From an uncultured Alsobacter sp. (GTDB lineage: Bacteria; Pseudomonadota; Alphaproteobacteria; Rhizobiales; Beijerinckiaceae): a stretch of DNA of 64,000 nt. Where the stretch lies: the NCBI RefSeq assembly GCF_945952055.1, contig NZ_CAMFHB010000008.1, positions 112,594-176,593 of the forward strand. Reading direction: 5' to 3'. The notes under the pieces are model-generated. The model was not told the DNA's origin, made no database searches, and saw only the letters and a program-made list of their open reading frames with translations. Both the position numbers and the translations under genes were made by a program. Positions 17,486 to 26,940 of the stretch are shown here, in pieces (within the stretch, counting starts at the first letter, position 1; each line of letters opens with the position of its first letter).

Positions 17486-17497
17486 CAACAATTGTTG
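17486..17497. promoter_or_regulatory. Palindromic operator candidate between divergent psuK and dioxygenase genes
   Basis: Perfect 12-bp palindrome CAACAATTGTTG in an unusually AT-rich 40-bp stretch (CACAACAAAAAACG precedes it). It sits between two divergent start codons. The HTH domain of the adjacent kinase is the likeliest binder; this is inference. Confidence 0.55.
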
Positions 17498-17566
17498 CCG
17501 CCGATAGCCTGACAGTGCTGATGTTGGCCGAAAGCGTGCGCGATCGGCCCGATTGCAGGGGTTTCC

Positions 17567-18520
17567 ATGGCTGCCACCGCCGACCTCGCAACGATTCCCG
17601 TCATCGACATCGCCCCGTTCCGGCGCGGCGAGGCAGGGGCTGCTACCGTCGTGCGCGCCGTCGAGTCGGCCTGCCGCGACACCGGCTTCTTCCTGGTGAC
17701 CGGCCATGGCGTCTCGCCCGAGGCCACGTCCCACGTCTATTCGCTGGCCCGCGCCTTCTTCGACCTGCCCGAGGACTACAAGCGCGCCTACGGCCGCGGC
17801 ACGGACGTCATGGGTGGCATGGCCTTCTCGCCGCTCGCGGAGGAGGCGCTGGCCGCCACCCTCGGCATCGCCACGCCCGGCGACTACAAGGAGAGCCTCA
17901 ACTTCGGACCGCGGCTGGCCGGCGGAACCTGGGCCGACAAGCCGGACGGGCTGAAGTCCGCCTTCCTCGCCTATTTCGGCGAGATGGAGACACTCGCGCG
18001 CACCCTGCGCGGCGTGTTCTGCCAGGCGATCGGCCTCGCTGACGACCACTTCGAAAAGGACTTCACGCAGCATCTCTCGGCCCTGCGGGTCATCAACTAT
18101 CCCGAGCAGACGGTCGATCCGCTGCCCGGCCAGATGCGCGCCGGCGTGCACACGGACTACGGCTTCATGACGATCCTGCGCTCGGAGGCCTCCAGCGGCG
18201 GCCTTCAGGTGCAGCGCCGCGACGGCGAATGGCTCGACGCGCCCAATGTCGAGGGCGCCTATGTCGTGAACATCGGCGACGCCTTCATGCGCTGGACCAA
18301 CGACGCCTGGGTGTCCACGCCGCACCGCGTCGCCAATCCGCCGAGCCAATCCGGCGGCTCGTCGCGCCGGCAATCGATCCCGTTCTTCCTGAACCCCAAT
18401 GCGGACACGCTGATCGCGTGCCTGCCGCAGTTCGAGGGGCCGGGACGGCCGGCGAAATACGAGCCGATCACATACGCAGACTACATCGCTCTGAAGACCA
18501 GCCAGGCCTTCAAGCGATAG
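17567..18520 (+). CDS. 2-oxoglutarate/Fe(II)-dependent dioxygenase (isopenicillin-N-synthase-like)
   Basis: A 317-residue non-haem iron oxygenase. The N-terminal DIOX_N part (IPVIDIAPFRRGEAG, GFFLVTGHGVS) is followed by the jelly-roll core with iron ligands His-x-Asp in GVHTDYGFMTIL near 186 and the distal His in VSTPHRVANPP near 247. The 2-oxoglutarate-binding Arg-x-Ser is in RRQSIPFFLNP. It hydroxylates or oxidises a small molecule. It heads a plus-strand operon followed by a polyamine-type importer, so it may act on the imported compound. It is divergent from psuK across a shared palindrome. Confidence 0.92.
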   Translation: MAATADLATIPVIDIAPFRRGEAGAATVVRAVESACRDTGFFLVTGHGVSPEATSHVYSLARAFFDLPEDYKRAYGRGTDVMGGMAFSPLAEEALAATLGIATPGDYKESLNFGPRLAGGTWADKPDGLKSAFLAYFGEMETLARTLRGVFCQAIGLADDHFEKDFTQHLSALRVINYPEQTVDPLPGQMRAGVHTDYGFMTILRSEASSGGLQVQRRDGEWLDAPNVEGAYVVNIGDAFMRWTNDAWVSTPHRVANPPSQSGGSSRRQSIPFFLNPNADTLIACLPQFEGPGRPAKYEPITYADYIALKTSQAFKR

Positions 18521-18558
18521 GCTTCGAACCACACACACCGCTGACGGAGGGGAAGGCG

Positions 18559-19596
18559 ATGATGGCAATCGACAGGCGGCAGGCTCTCGCGGGCCTTGCG
18601 GGACTTATGGGTGCGGGCATGGCCGGCTTGCCGGCGCGCGCGCAGGGCAAGACGCTCATCATCCCGACGCTGGGCGGCGTCTGGGAGCAGTTCTGGCGCA
18701 AGACGATCGGCCCGGCCTTCACCAAGGCCACCGGTGCGGCGACCACCTTCGAGGTGGGCAACGGCCGCGTCTTCGGCGCCAACCTGCGCGCCGCGGGCGT
18801 GAAGAACCCGCCCTACTCGATCGTGATGACCAACGAGGTCTTCGCCTCGGCGCTGCGAAAGGAAGGCTTCTTCGAGAAGCTGGATCTCACCAAGATCCCG
18901 AACTATGCGGACCTCTATCCGCTGGCCAAGTCCGCCGACGGCTTCGGCGCCATCGCGGCCGTCTCGCCGATCGGCATCGGCTACCGCACCGACATGGTAA
19001 AGACGCCGCCGAAGGCCTGGAAGGACATCTGGTCCAACCCGGAGTTCAAGGGCAAGGTGGGCCTCTACAACTTCGCCAACAGCGCCGGAAAGATGGAGCT
19101 GCTGCTGGCCTCCAAGATCTTCGGCAAGGACCAGTACGATGTCGACGCGGGCTTCGCCGCGCTGGCCAAGCTGGGCAAGGTCATCCAGGTCGACTTCAAC
19201 CTCTCCACCGCATTGTCGGCCGGCGAGATCGTCGTCGCCCCGTTCGACTTCGCCGAGATCGCCCGCCTGAAGGGCCAGGGCCTGCCGGTCGACTACGTGG
19301 TCCCCGAGGAAGGGATGATCATGTTCGACCAGACGCTCAACATCCTGGCCAACGCGCCGGAGAAGGAGCTCGCCTACCAGTACGCCAACTTCATCCTCTC
19401 GCCGGAGATCCAGGACCTGATGATGAAGGAGTTCTTCATCTCGCCGACCAACCAGAAGGTCGTGGTCCCGGCCGACCTGAAGAAGGCCGTTCCGATCTCC
19501 GGCGCCGACATGGCCAAGATCCTGACCTGGGACTGGGACTTCGTGAACAAGAACCAGGGCGACCTCGCGGAGCGCTGGGCCAAGACGCTGAGCTGA
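18559..19596 (+). CDS. ABC transporter substrate-binding protein (spermidine/putrescine type)
   Basis: A 345-residue periplasmic binding protein with a twin-arginine-like signal (DRRQALAGLAGLMG...LPARAQ). The mature start KTLIIPTLGGVWEQFWRKTIGPAFTKATG is typical of the PotD/Fe(III)-binding type II family. ATG 18559 follows GGAGGGGAAGGCG; a second ATG directly follows. It is the first gene of a PotABC-like importer. Ligands in this family range from polyamines to opines and thiamine, so the ligand is open. Confidence 0.93.
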   Translation: MMAIDRRQALAGLAGLMGAGMAGLPARAQGKTLIIPTLGGVWEQFWRKTIGPAFTKATGAATTFEVGNGRVFGANLRAAGVKNPPYSIVMTNEVFASALRKEGFFEKLDLTKIPNYADLYPLAKSADGFGAIAAVSPIGIGYRTDMVKTPPKAWKDIWSNPEFKGKVGLYNFANSAGKMELLLASKIFGKDQYDVDAGFAALAKLGKVIQVDFNLSTALSAGEIVVAPFDFAEIARLKGQGLPVDYVVPEEGMIMFDQTLNILANAPEKELAYQYANFILSPEIQDLMMKEFFISPTNQKVVVPADLKKAVPISGADMAKILTWDWDFVNKNQGDLAERWAKTLS

Positions 19597-19620
19597 TCTT
19601 TCCAGATCGGCTCGATCCGT

Positions 19621-19734
19621 CCACCGTCATGGCCGGGCTTGGCCCGGCCACCCACGACTTCGGTGGGGACACGCAACCCGTCCCCGGCACAGTCGTGGAT
19701 GCCCGGGCCAAGCCCGGGCAGGACGCGCGGAGGG
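19621..19734. repeat. Bipartite palindromic repeat, copy 6
   Basis: About 114 bp between the binding-protein gene and its ATPase gene. Left arm GGCCGGGCTTGGCCCGGCC, inner CCACGACTT / AGTCGTGG, right arm GCCCGGGCCAAGCCCGGGC. The site matches classic intra-operon REP placement, which keeps binding-protein mRNA more abundant than the permease message. Confidence 0.86.
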
Positions 19735-19802
19735 GTTGGCGCACGCAGTGCCCCGCGCCCGCCGCCCCTTTTATATCTCCCCTCGCAGGACCCAGGACCA
19801 CG

Positions 19803-20855
19803 ATGACCCAGGTCAGCATCAGTCACCTGACCAAGAGCTTCGGTGCGGCCCCGGTCGTCGACGATCTCTCGCTCACCATCGACCACGGGGAGTTCGTCTC
19901 CCTCCTTGGCCCGTCCGGCTGCGGCAAGACCACGACGCTGCGCATGATCGCGGGGTTCGAGATCGCCAACTCCGGGACGATCGCCTTCGACGGGGTCGAC
20001 GTAAGCCCGGTGCCCGCCGAGAAGCGCGACATCGGCATGGTCTTCCAGAACTATGCGCTGTTCCCGCACATGACGGTCGGGCAGAACCTCGCCTTCGGGC
20101 TGGAGATGCGCAAGGTCGCGCCGGCGGAGATCGCGCAGCGCACCGCCCGGGTGCTGGACATGGTGCAGCTCGGCGGCTTCGCGGAGCGCTATCCGGCCCA
20201 GCTTTCGGGCGGCCAGCAGCAGCGCGTGGCGCTGGCCCGGGCGCTCGTCATCGAGCCGCGGATCCTGCTGCTCGACGAGCCGCTCGCCAACCTCGACGCC
20301 AAGCTGCGTGAGGAAATGCGCGGCTTCATCCGCGACCTGCAGAAGCGCGTCGGCATCACCACGGTCTACGTCACGCACGACCAGGCCGAGGCGCTCAGCA
20401 TGTCGGACCGCGTGGTCGTGATGTTCGGCGGCAGGATCGCCCAGCAGGGGGCGCCGGACGCCATCTACGACCGGCCGGCCTCGCGCCAGGTCGCGGGCTT
20501 CGTCGGCCAGGTGAACATCCTGGAGGGCATGGTCTCCGGCAGCGACGGCGGGCGCGCCGTCGTGCGCCTGCCGCAAGGCGAGATCACGGTGCCGGCGGCC
20601 TCCGTGCCCGCGGCAGGGTCGAAGGCCGCCATCGCCATGCGCCCGGAGGCCGTGGCGCTGGGCGCGGCCGGCGAGCCCGGCTGGGCCGGCACGGTCGTGT
20701 CGCGCCAGTACGGCGGCAACCTCGTGGACTACAAGGTCGAGCTCGCGGGCGGCTCGACGGTCCACGTCCAGTGCCTGTCCGCGACGCCGGTGGCGCCCGG
20801 CACCGCCGTGACGGTGCGCCCCGACCAGTCCCGCCTCTGGCTGCTCGGCGCCTGA
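19803..20855 (+). CDS. ABC transporter ATP-binding protein (PotA family)
   Basis: A 350-residue ATPase with Walker [10 protein letters not shown] near 37, Q-loop [12 protein letters not shown], signature [15 protein letters not shown] and Walker [16 protein letters not shown], then the H-loop [10 protein letters not shown]. The last 100 residues form a TOBE domain. It energises the two permeases immediately downstream; 2 nt separate it from the first. Confidence 0.95.
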   Translation: MTQVSISHLTKSFGAAPVVDDLSLTIDHGEFVSLLGPSGCGKTTTLRMIAGFEIANSGTIAFDGVDVSPVPAEKRDIGMVFQNYALFPHMTVGQNLAFGLEMRKVAPAEIAQRTARVLDMVQLGGFAERYPAQLSGGQQQRVALARALVIEPRILLLDEPLANLDAKLREEMRGFIRDLQKRVGITTVYVTHDQAEALSMSDRVVVMFGGRIAQQGAPDAIYDRPASRQVAGFVGQVNILEGMVSGSDGGRAVVRLPQGEITVPAASVPAAGSKAAIAMRPEAVALGAAGEPGWAGTVVSRQYGGNLVDYKVELAGGSTVHVQCLSATPVAPGTAVTVRPDQSRLWLLGA

Positions 20856-20857
20856 CG

Positions 20858-21718
20858 ATGGTCGCGCGCCGCCCCTCCCTCGCCCCCCTGCTGCTGGCGC
20901 TGCCGGCCGCGATCGTGCTGATCGTGTTCCTGGCGATCCCCTACGCCAACATCGTCATGATGAGCGTGCGCAGCCCCGGCAACGGCACGCCCTACGGCCC
21001 GGGCTTCTCGCTCGCGGCCTACATCAAGTTCTTCTCGGATGGCTTCTACCTGCTGCAGGTCGCCAACACGCTGTGGATCGGCGCGCTGGTGACGCTGTGT
21101 GCACTCGTCATCGGCTTTCCGGTGGCCTGGCAGCTCGGCCGCGGCAAGACGAAGCTGCGCGGCATCTACTACGCCATCGTGCTGGCGCCGCTGCTGGTCG
21201 GCATCGTCATCCGCTCCTATGGCTGGACGGTGCTGCTCGGCAACAACGGCGTCATCAACCGGTCGCTGCGGGAATGGGGGCTGATCGAGAGCCCGCTGCC
21301 CCTGATGTACAACGGGCTCGGCATCGTCATCGCGCTCACCCACGTGCTGCTGCCGTTCATGGTGCTGCCGATCATGGGCGCCATCCAGGGCATCGACCCC
21401 TCTCTCGAGAACGCCGCGCGCTCGCTCGGCGCCGGGCGCTGGACGGTGCTGCGGCGCATCCTGCTGCCGCTGTCGATGCCGGGCATCCAGACCGGCTGCA
21501 TCCTCGTCTTCGTGCTGGCGATCAGCGCCTACGTGACCCCGGCCCTCATCGGCGGGCTGCGCGTGAAGACCATGGCGGTCACCATCGTCGACGCGCTCAT
21601 CGACACGTTCCAGTGGCCCTTCGGCTCGGCGCTGGCGTTGATCCTCTCGGTCATCGGGGCGCTCTGTGTCGTCGCCTTCGCGCGCGCCACGCGCATGCGC
21701 TGGAAGGTGGCGTCATGA
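20858..21718 (+). CDS. ABC transporter permease (PotB family)
   Basis: A 286-residue inner-membrane permease with six predicted membrane segments. The EAA loop (SLENAARSLGAGRWTVLRRILLPLSMPGI) that docks to the ATPase lies near residue 185. Its 3' end overlaps the next permease as ATGA. Confidence 0.94.
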   Translation: MVARRPSLAPLLLALPAAIVLIVFLAIPYANIVMMSVRSPGNGTPYGPGFSLAAYIKFFSDGFYLLQVANTLWIGALVTLCALVIGFPVAWQLGRGKTKLRGIYYAIVLAPLLVGIVIRSYGWTVLLGNNGVINRSLREWGLIESPLPLMYNGLGIVIALTHVLLPFMVLPIMGAIQGIDPSLENAARSLGAGRWTVLRRILLPLSMPGIQTGCILVFVLAISAYVTPALIGGLRVKTMAVTIVDALIDTFQWPFGSALALILSVIGALCVVAFARATRMRWKVAS

Positions 21719-22497
21719 GCGGTCGCATCCTCACCGGCTACTGCCTGCTCGTCTATGCCTTCCTGCTGGCGCCGATCTTCGTGGTAGTGGCCGCCTCGTT
21801 CAACGCCGGCAACTTCCTCACCTTCCCGCCGCAGGGCCTGTCGCTGCGCTGGTACGTGGTGTTCTTCGAGAACGAGGTGTTCATGCGGGCGATCCGCACC
21901 TCGCTCTGGGTCGCGGCCGTCACGATGGTGATCTCCACCGCCATCGGCACGGCGGTCGCCATCTTCCAGGTGCGCTATGCCGGGCGGGCCAAGGAGGCGG
22001 TCCGCGTCGCCATGTTGGCGCCGCTGCTGCTGCCCGAGGTGCTCACCGCCATCGCGCTGCTGTTCTTCTTCTACGCCATCGGGCTCGGCACGCGAACGAT
22101 GGCGGGCATGATCATCGGCCACGTCGTCATCACGCTGCCCTTCGTGTTCATGAACGTGTCCGCCGCCATGGAGAGCTTCGACCCGGCCTACGAGCTCGCC
22201 GCCCGCAGCCTCGGCGCGGACCGGTGGACGCGCTTCACGCGGATCATGCTGCCGCTCATCAAGCCCGGCGTCATCGGCGGGGCGCTCTTCGCCTTCATCA
22301 TCTCCTTCGACACCTTCACCATCTCGTTCCTGCTGAAGGGCATCGGGACGTCGACCCTGCCGATCCAGCTGTTCGATTACCTTCGCACCAACTTCACGCC
22401 GGAGGCCGCGGCCGTGTCCTCGGTGAGCATCGCGATGACGGTCCTGGCCGTGCTCTTCATCGAGAAGGGGCTGGGGCTGAAAGTGCATCGGTTCTGA
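21715..22497 (+). CDS. ABC transporter permease (PotC family)
   Basis: A 260-residue second permease with six membrane segments and an EAA loop (AYELAARSLGADRWTRFTRIMLPLIKPGV) near residue 160. FIISFDTFTISFLLKG follows, as in PotC. It completes the importer and its stop is only 1 nt before the next ATG, so the large oxidoreductase gene is in the same operon. Confidence 0.94.
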   Translation: MSGRILTGYCLLVYAFLLAPIFVVVAASFNAGNFLTFPPQGLSLRWYVVFFENEVFMRAIRTSLWVAAVTMVISTAIGTAVAIFQVRYAGRAKEAVRVAMLAPLLLPEVLTAIALLFFFYAIGLGTRTMAGMIIGHVVITLPFVFMNVSAAMESFDPAYELAARSLGADRWTRFTRIMLPLIKPGVIGGALFAFIISFDTFTISFLLKGIGTSTLPIQLFDYLRTNFTPEAAAVSSVSIAMTVLAVLFIEKGLGLKVHRF

Positions 22498-22498
22498 C

Positions 22499-25400
22499 AT
22501 GAGCGACGCCCCCGCCCTCGCCCGCACCCTGGAAGAGCGCTTCACGCTGGAGCGCGGCCGCGTGCTGCTCACCGGCAACGAGGCCATCGTGCGCCTGGCG
22601 CTCGCCCAACGGGCGCGCGACGTGGCGGCGGGTCTGAACACGGCCGGCTTCGTCTCGGGGTATCGCGGCTCGCCGCTCGCACGCGTCGACCGCGAGTTCC
22701 AGAAAGTGGGGCCGCTGCTCGATCGCAACCACATCGTCTTCCGGGCGGGCCTCAACGAGGACCTCGCAGCGACCGCCGTCTGGGGCTCACAGCAACTCGG
22801 CCTGTTCCCCGGCGCGCGCTACGACGGCGTGTTCGCGCTGTGGTACGGCAAGGGCCCGGGCGTCGACCGCAGCATGGACGTGATCCGCCATGCCCAGGCC
22901 TGCGGCACCGCCGAGCACGGCGGCACACTGCTGCTGCTGGGCGACGACCACGGGGCGGTGTCCTCCACCCTGCCCCACCAGAGCGACCACAACATGATCT
23001 CGGCCATGGTGCCGATCCTGAGCCCCGCCGGCCTCGGCGAGTTCATCGACATGGGCCTCATGGGCTTCGCCATGAGCCGCTTCTCGGGCAGCTGGATCGG
23101 CTTCAAGTGCCAGACCGACATCGTCGAGAGCACCGGTTCGGTGGACGTCGACCCGCTCAGGCCCGCGATCGTGCTGCCGGTCGTCGAGAAGCCCGCGGGC
23201 GGCCTCGGCATCCGCTGGCCGGACGGCGGCCAGGCGATGGAGCGACGCCTGTTGGGTGCCAAGCTCGACGCGGTGAAGGCCTTCGCGCGGGCCAACGCCC
23301 TCAACCCCGTCTCAGGGGCCGGCACCGGCGCCCGCCTCGGCATCGTCGCCTCCGGCAAGGCCTGGCTGGACCTGAAGGGGGCGCTCGCGCTCCTCGGGCT
23401 GACCGAACAGGGCGCCGCGGCGTTGGGCATCCGCTTCCTGAAGCTCGGCCTCGTCTGGCCTCTCGATGCGCAGGAGATCGGCGCCTTCGCCGACGGGCTC
23501 CAGACGGTCCTCGTCGTCGAGGAAAAGCGCGGCGTCATCGAGGGCGAGCTGAAGCAGATCCTCTACAACGCGCCGGAGGGGCGCCGCCCGCGCGTCATCG
23601 GCAAGGAGGATCTCGAAGGCCGGCCGCTGCTGCCGGCCTGGGGCGAGATCAACCCGGCCATGGTGGCCCGCGCGCTCGCCACGCTGCTGCCCACCGGCTT
23701 CGTGTCCGGCGAGAGGCTCGACCAGCTGGCGCCGAAGACCACTGCCGCCGCGGCGGAGATCCAGCGCGAGCCCTATTTCTGCGCGGGATGCCCGCACTCG
23801 GTCTCGACCCGCCTGCCCGAGGGCAGCCGCGCCTCGACCGGCATCGGCTGCCACATGATGATCGTCGGCCTGCCGGAACGCGCCACCGCCACGTTCACGC
23901 AGATGGGCGGCGAAGGCGTCGCCTGGACGGGGATGGCGCCCTTCACGGACGAGCGGCACATCTTCGTCAACATGGGCGACGGGACGTACTTCCACAGCGG
24001 CCTGCTCGCCATCCGCGCCGCGGTCTCGTCGGGCGTGAACGCCACCTACAAGATCCTGTTCAACGACGCCGTCGCCATGACCGGCGGCCAGCGCATCGAC
24101 GGCACGCTGACCGTGCCGGACATCGTGCGCCAGCTCGAAGCCGAGGGCGTGAAGCGCGTCGAGGTGGTGGCTGACGATCCCGACCGCTGGCTCGGCGCCC
24201 TCCCGGGCGTCACGGTGAGCCACCGCGACGAGCTCGACGCGGTGCAGCGGCGCCTGCGGGAGTTCGACGGGGTCACGGCGCTCGTCTACGACCAGGTGTG
24301 CGCGGCCGAGAAGCGGCGGCGCCGCAAGCACGGATCCCTCGCCCAGCCCGCGGCGCGGGCCTTCATCAACGAGGCGGTGTGCGAGGGGTGCGGCGATTGC
24401 TCGGCCGTCTCCAACTGCATCGCCGTGGAGCCGCTGGACACGGCGCTGGGCCTGAAGCGTCGCGTCAACCAGTCGGTCTGCAACACCGACCTCTCGTGCA
24501 CCAAGGGCTTCTGCCCGAGCTTCGTGACGGTGGAAGGGGTCGTGCCCCGCCGCAAGCAGCCGGGCCAGAGCGCCCTCACGCCGGCCGTGGCCGACGGCCT
24601 GCCCGAGCCCGTGCTCGCCCGGCCGGACCGGCCGCTTGCGATCCTGCTGGCCGGCATCGGCGGGACCGGCGTGCTGACGGTGAGCGCCGTGCTGGCCCAG
24701 GCCGCGCATCTCGACGGCCTCGCCGCCCAGAGCCTCGACCAGACCGGCGTTGCCCAGAAGAACGGCGCCGTGCTGTCGCATCTTCGCGTCGCCCGCAATC
24801 CCGGCGAGCTCGCGGCCGCGCGGATCGCGCAGGGCGAGGCCGACCTCGTGCTCGGGTTCGACCTGATGACCGCGGCCGGCACCACCGCCATCGCGAGCCT
24901 CGCGCCGGGGCGCACCGCCGTCGTCGTCGATCCCCACGTCACGCCGCCGGCGGCCTTCGTCAAGAACAACGCGGTCGACCTGCGCTCGGGCAGCCTGCAG
25001 CGGGTGATCGCCCGTGCGGCGGGGGCGGAGCCGGTGACGCTCGACGCGGGGGCGCTGGCCACGCGGCTCCTCGGCGATGCCATCGGCGCCAACATGATGC
25101 TGCTGGGCTTTGCCTGGCAGAAGGGCCTCGTGCCGATCTCGCGGGCCGCCATCGACGAGGCGATCGCGACCAACGGCGTCGCCATCGCCATGAACCGCAC
25201 GGCCTTCGCGCTCGGCCGGCTCGCCGCCCACGATCCCGCTTCGCCGGTCTTTGGCTCGGCGCGGCCGGACGAACCGCCAGCCGAGGATCTCGCCGCGCGC
25301 ATCCGCCGCCATGTCTCGTTCCTCACCGCCTACCAGGACGATGCGTATGCCGCGCGCTTCGCCGCCGCGGTCGAGGCGGCCCGGCTGGCCGAGGGCCAGC

Positions 25401-25966
25401 GCGCGCCCGGCCTGACGGGCTTTGCCTCGGCGGTCTGCGAGGCCACGTTCAAGGCCATGGCGATCAAGGACGAGTACGAGGTCGCGCGTCTCTACGCCGA
25501 CCCCGCCTTCGCGCGCCGCCTCGCCGAGACTTTCGAGGGCACGCCGAAGCTGACCTTCCATCTCGCCCCGCCGCTGCTGGCGCAGCGGCTCGACCCGCGC
25601 ACGGGCCGCCCGGCCAAGATCGCCTTTGGCCCCTGGATGGCCCGCGCCTTCAAGGCGCTCGCCGCCGTGCGGCGCTGGCGCGGCACGTGGCTCGATCCCT
25701 TCGCGCGCATCGACGAGCGCAAGCACGAGCGCCGCTGGCGGGACGAGCACCTCGCTCTCGTCGAGCGCCTCTCGCGCGAGCTCACGCCGGAGAACCACGC
25801 GTTGGCGGTCGAACTCGCGAGCCTGCCGCTCGACGTGAAGGGCTTCGGCCCTGTGAAGGAGGCGAACGCCGCCCGCGTTGCCGAGCGCCGCGAGACCCTG
25901 CTGGCGCTGTGGGACGGCAAGCCTGCCGCCACCCAGGCCCGCGCGCCCGCCCCCGCCGTCGCCTGA
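22499..25966 (+). CDS. Indolepyruvate ferredoxin oxidoreductase-family protein (fused IorA-IorB type)
   Basis: A 1155-residue fused 2-oxoacid:ferredoxin oxidoreductase. The order is a pyrimidine-binding IorA-like part (about 1-400), a thiamine-diphosphate domain with GDGTYFHSG near 500 after a Cys pair in FCAGCPHS, a cysteine cluster CEGCGDCSAVSNC with CNTDLSCTKGFCPSF near 630-675, and a gamma/IorB domain starting GIGGTGVLTVSAVL near 720. Length matches aerobic alphaproteobacterial fusions. It decarboxylates a 2-oxo acid (aryl pyruvates in known members) to acyl-CoA with ferredoxin as acceptor. It follows the importer by 1 nt. Confidence 0.93.
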   Translation: MSDAPALARTLEERFTLERGRVLLTGNEAIVRLALAQRARDVAAGLNTAGFVSGYRGSPLARVDREFQKVGPLLDRNHIVFRAGLNEDLAATAVWGSQQLGLFPGARYDGVFALWYGKGPGVDRSMDVIRHAQACGTAEHGGTLLLLGDDHGAVSSTLPHQSDHNMISAMVPILSPAGLGEFIDMGLMGFAMSRFSGSWIGFKCQTDIVESTGSVDVDPLRPAIVLPVVEKPAGGLGIRWPDGGQAMERRLLGAKLDAVKAFARANALNPVSGAGTGARLGIVASGKAWLDLKGALALLGLTEQGAAALGIRFLKLGLVWPLDAQEIGAFADGLQTVLVVEEKRGVIEGELKQILYNAPEGRRPRVIGKEDLEGRPLLPAWGEINPAMVARALATLLPTGFVSGERLDQLAPKTTAAAAEIQREPYFCAGCPHSVSTRLPEGSRASTGIGCHMMIVGLPERATATFTQMGGEGVAWTGMAPFTDERHIFVNMGDGTYFHSGLLAIRAAVSSGVNATYKILFNDAVAMTGGQRIDGTLTVPDIVRQLEAEGVKRVEVVADDPDRWLGALPGVTVSHRDELDAVQRRLREFDGVTALVYDQVCAAEKRRRRKHGSLAQPAARAFINEAVCEGCGDCSAVSNCIAVEPLDTALGLKRRVNQSVCNTDLSCTKGFCPSFVTVEGVVPRRKQPGQSALTPAVADGLPEPVLARPDRPLAILLAGIGGTGVLTVSAVLAQAAHLDGLAAQSLDQTGVAQKNGAVLSHLRVARNPGELAAARIAQGEADLVLGFDLMTAAGTTAIASLAPGRTAVVVDPHVTPPAAFVKNNAVDLRSGSLQRVIARAAGAEPVTLDAGALATRLLGDAIGANMMLLGFAWQKGLVPISRAAIDEAIATNGVAIAMNRTAFALGRLAAHDPASPVFGSARPDEPPAEDLAARIRRHVSFLTAYQDDAYAARFAAAVEAARLAEGQRAPGLTGFASAVCEATFKAMAIKDEYEVARLYADPAFARRLAETFEGTPKLTFHLAPPLLAQRLDPRTGRPAKIAFGPWMARAFKALAAVRRWRGTWLDPFARIDERKHERRWRDEHLALVERLSRELTPENHALAVELASLPLDVKGFGPVKEANAARVAERRETLLALWDGKPAATQARAPAPAVA

Positions 25967-25986
25967 CCTCCCGGAGACATCCGCCC

Positions 25987-26928
25987 GTGCCCCAGAAGAT
26001 CATCATCGACACGGATCCCGGCCAGGACGACGCCGTCGCGATCCTCATGGCGCTGGCCTCGCCCGAGCTCGACGTGCTCGGCATCGTCACGGTGGGCGGC
26101 AACGTGCCCCTGCCCCGCACCACGCTGAACGCCAGGCGCATCCGGGAGCTCGCGGGCCGGGCGGACGTGCCGATCCATGCCGGCTGCTCGCGGCCGCTGT
26201 CGCGCCCGCTCGTCACCGCCGAGCACGTCCATGGCCCGACGGGCCTCGACGGCCCGCACTTCCCCGACCCGGTTCTGCCGGTGGGCGACACGCACGGAGT
26301 CGACTGGCTGGTCGCCACGCTGAAGGCTGCAGCACCCGGCTCGGTCACCGTGTGCATCCTCGGGCCCATGACCAACCTCGCCATGGCGCTGGTGAAGGAG
26401 CCCTCCGTCGCGGGTGCCATCGACCGGGTGGTCGCCATGGGTGGGGCCTATTTCGAGGTCGGCAACATCACGCCGGCGGCCGAATTCAACATCTATGTCG
26501 ATCCGGAAGCAGCGCACGTGGTGCTGACGAGCGGCATCCCGGTGACGCTCGCGCCCCTCGACCTCACCCACAAGATCCTCGTCACCAAGGAGCGCTTCGG
26601 CAAGATCCTGGCGGTCGGCAACGCCCAGAGCCACGCCGTCGTCGAAATGCTGAAATTCTCCGAGCAGTTCGACCTGAACAAGTACGGCTGGGGCGCCGCG
26701 CCGATCCACGACCCCTGCGTCATCGCCCACCTGCTGCGCCCCGAGCTCTTCACGGGCCGCCACATCAACGTGGAGATCGAGACGGCAAGCGAACTCACCC
26801 GCGGCATGACGGTGGCCGACTGGTGGCGCGTCACCAAGCGCGCGCCGAACTGCCTCTTCCTGAAGGACGCCGACGTCGACGGCTTCTTCGACCTGCTGGT
26901 GGACCGACTCGGCGCCTATTCGCGGTGA
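25987..26928 (+). CDS. Inosine-uridine-preferring nucleoside hydrolase family protein
   Basis: A 313-residue nucleoside N-ribohydrolase. The Ca-binding and ribose-binding motif DTDPGQDDA is at 9-17, GPMTNLAMAL near 125, PAAEFNIYVDPEAA near 165, and the C-terminal HDPCVIAHLL near 245. It releases a base and ribose from nucleosides. The start is GTG with GGAG 10 nt upstream. It closes the dioxygenase-importer operon and strengthens the link to nucleosides suggested by psuG/psuK on the other strand. Confidence 0.93.
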   Translation: MPQKIIIDTDPGQDDAVAILMALASPELDVLGIVTVGGNVPLPRTTLNARRIRELAGRADVPIHAGCSRPLSRPLVTAEHVHGPTGLDGPHFPDPVLPVGDTHGVDWLVATLKAAAPGSVTVCILGPMTNLAMALVKEPSVAGAIDRVVAMGGAYFEVGNITPAAEFNIYVDPEAAHVVLTSGIPVTLAPLDLTHKILVTKERFGKILAVGNAQSHAVVEMLKFSEQFDLNKYGWGAAPIHDPCVIAHLLRPELFTGRHINVEIETASELTRGMTVADWWRVTKRAPNCLFLKDADVDGFFDLLVDRLGAYSR

Positions 26929-26940
26929 CGGATCCGGCCC

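Noticed and set aside
24298..25980. Long open frames overlapping the indolepyruvate oxidoreductase-like gene on both strands
   Set aside because: High-GC shadow frames; they are rich in Arg/Ala/Pro with no domain motifs, while the chosen frame has all expected motifs.
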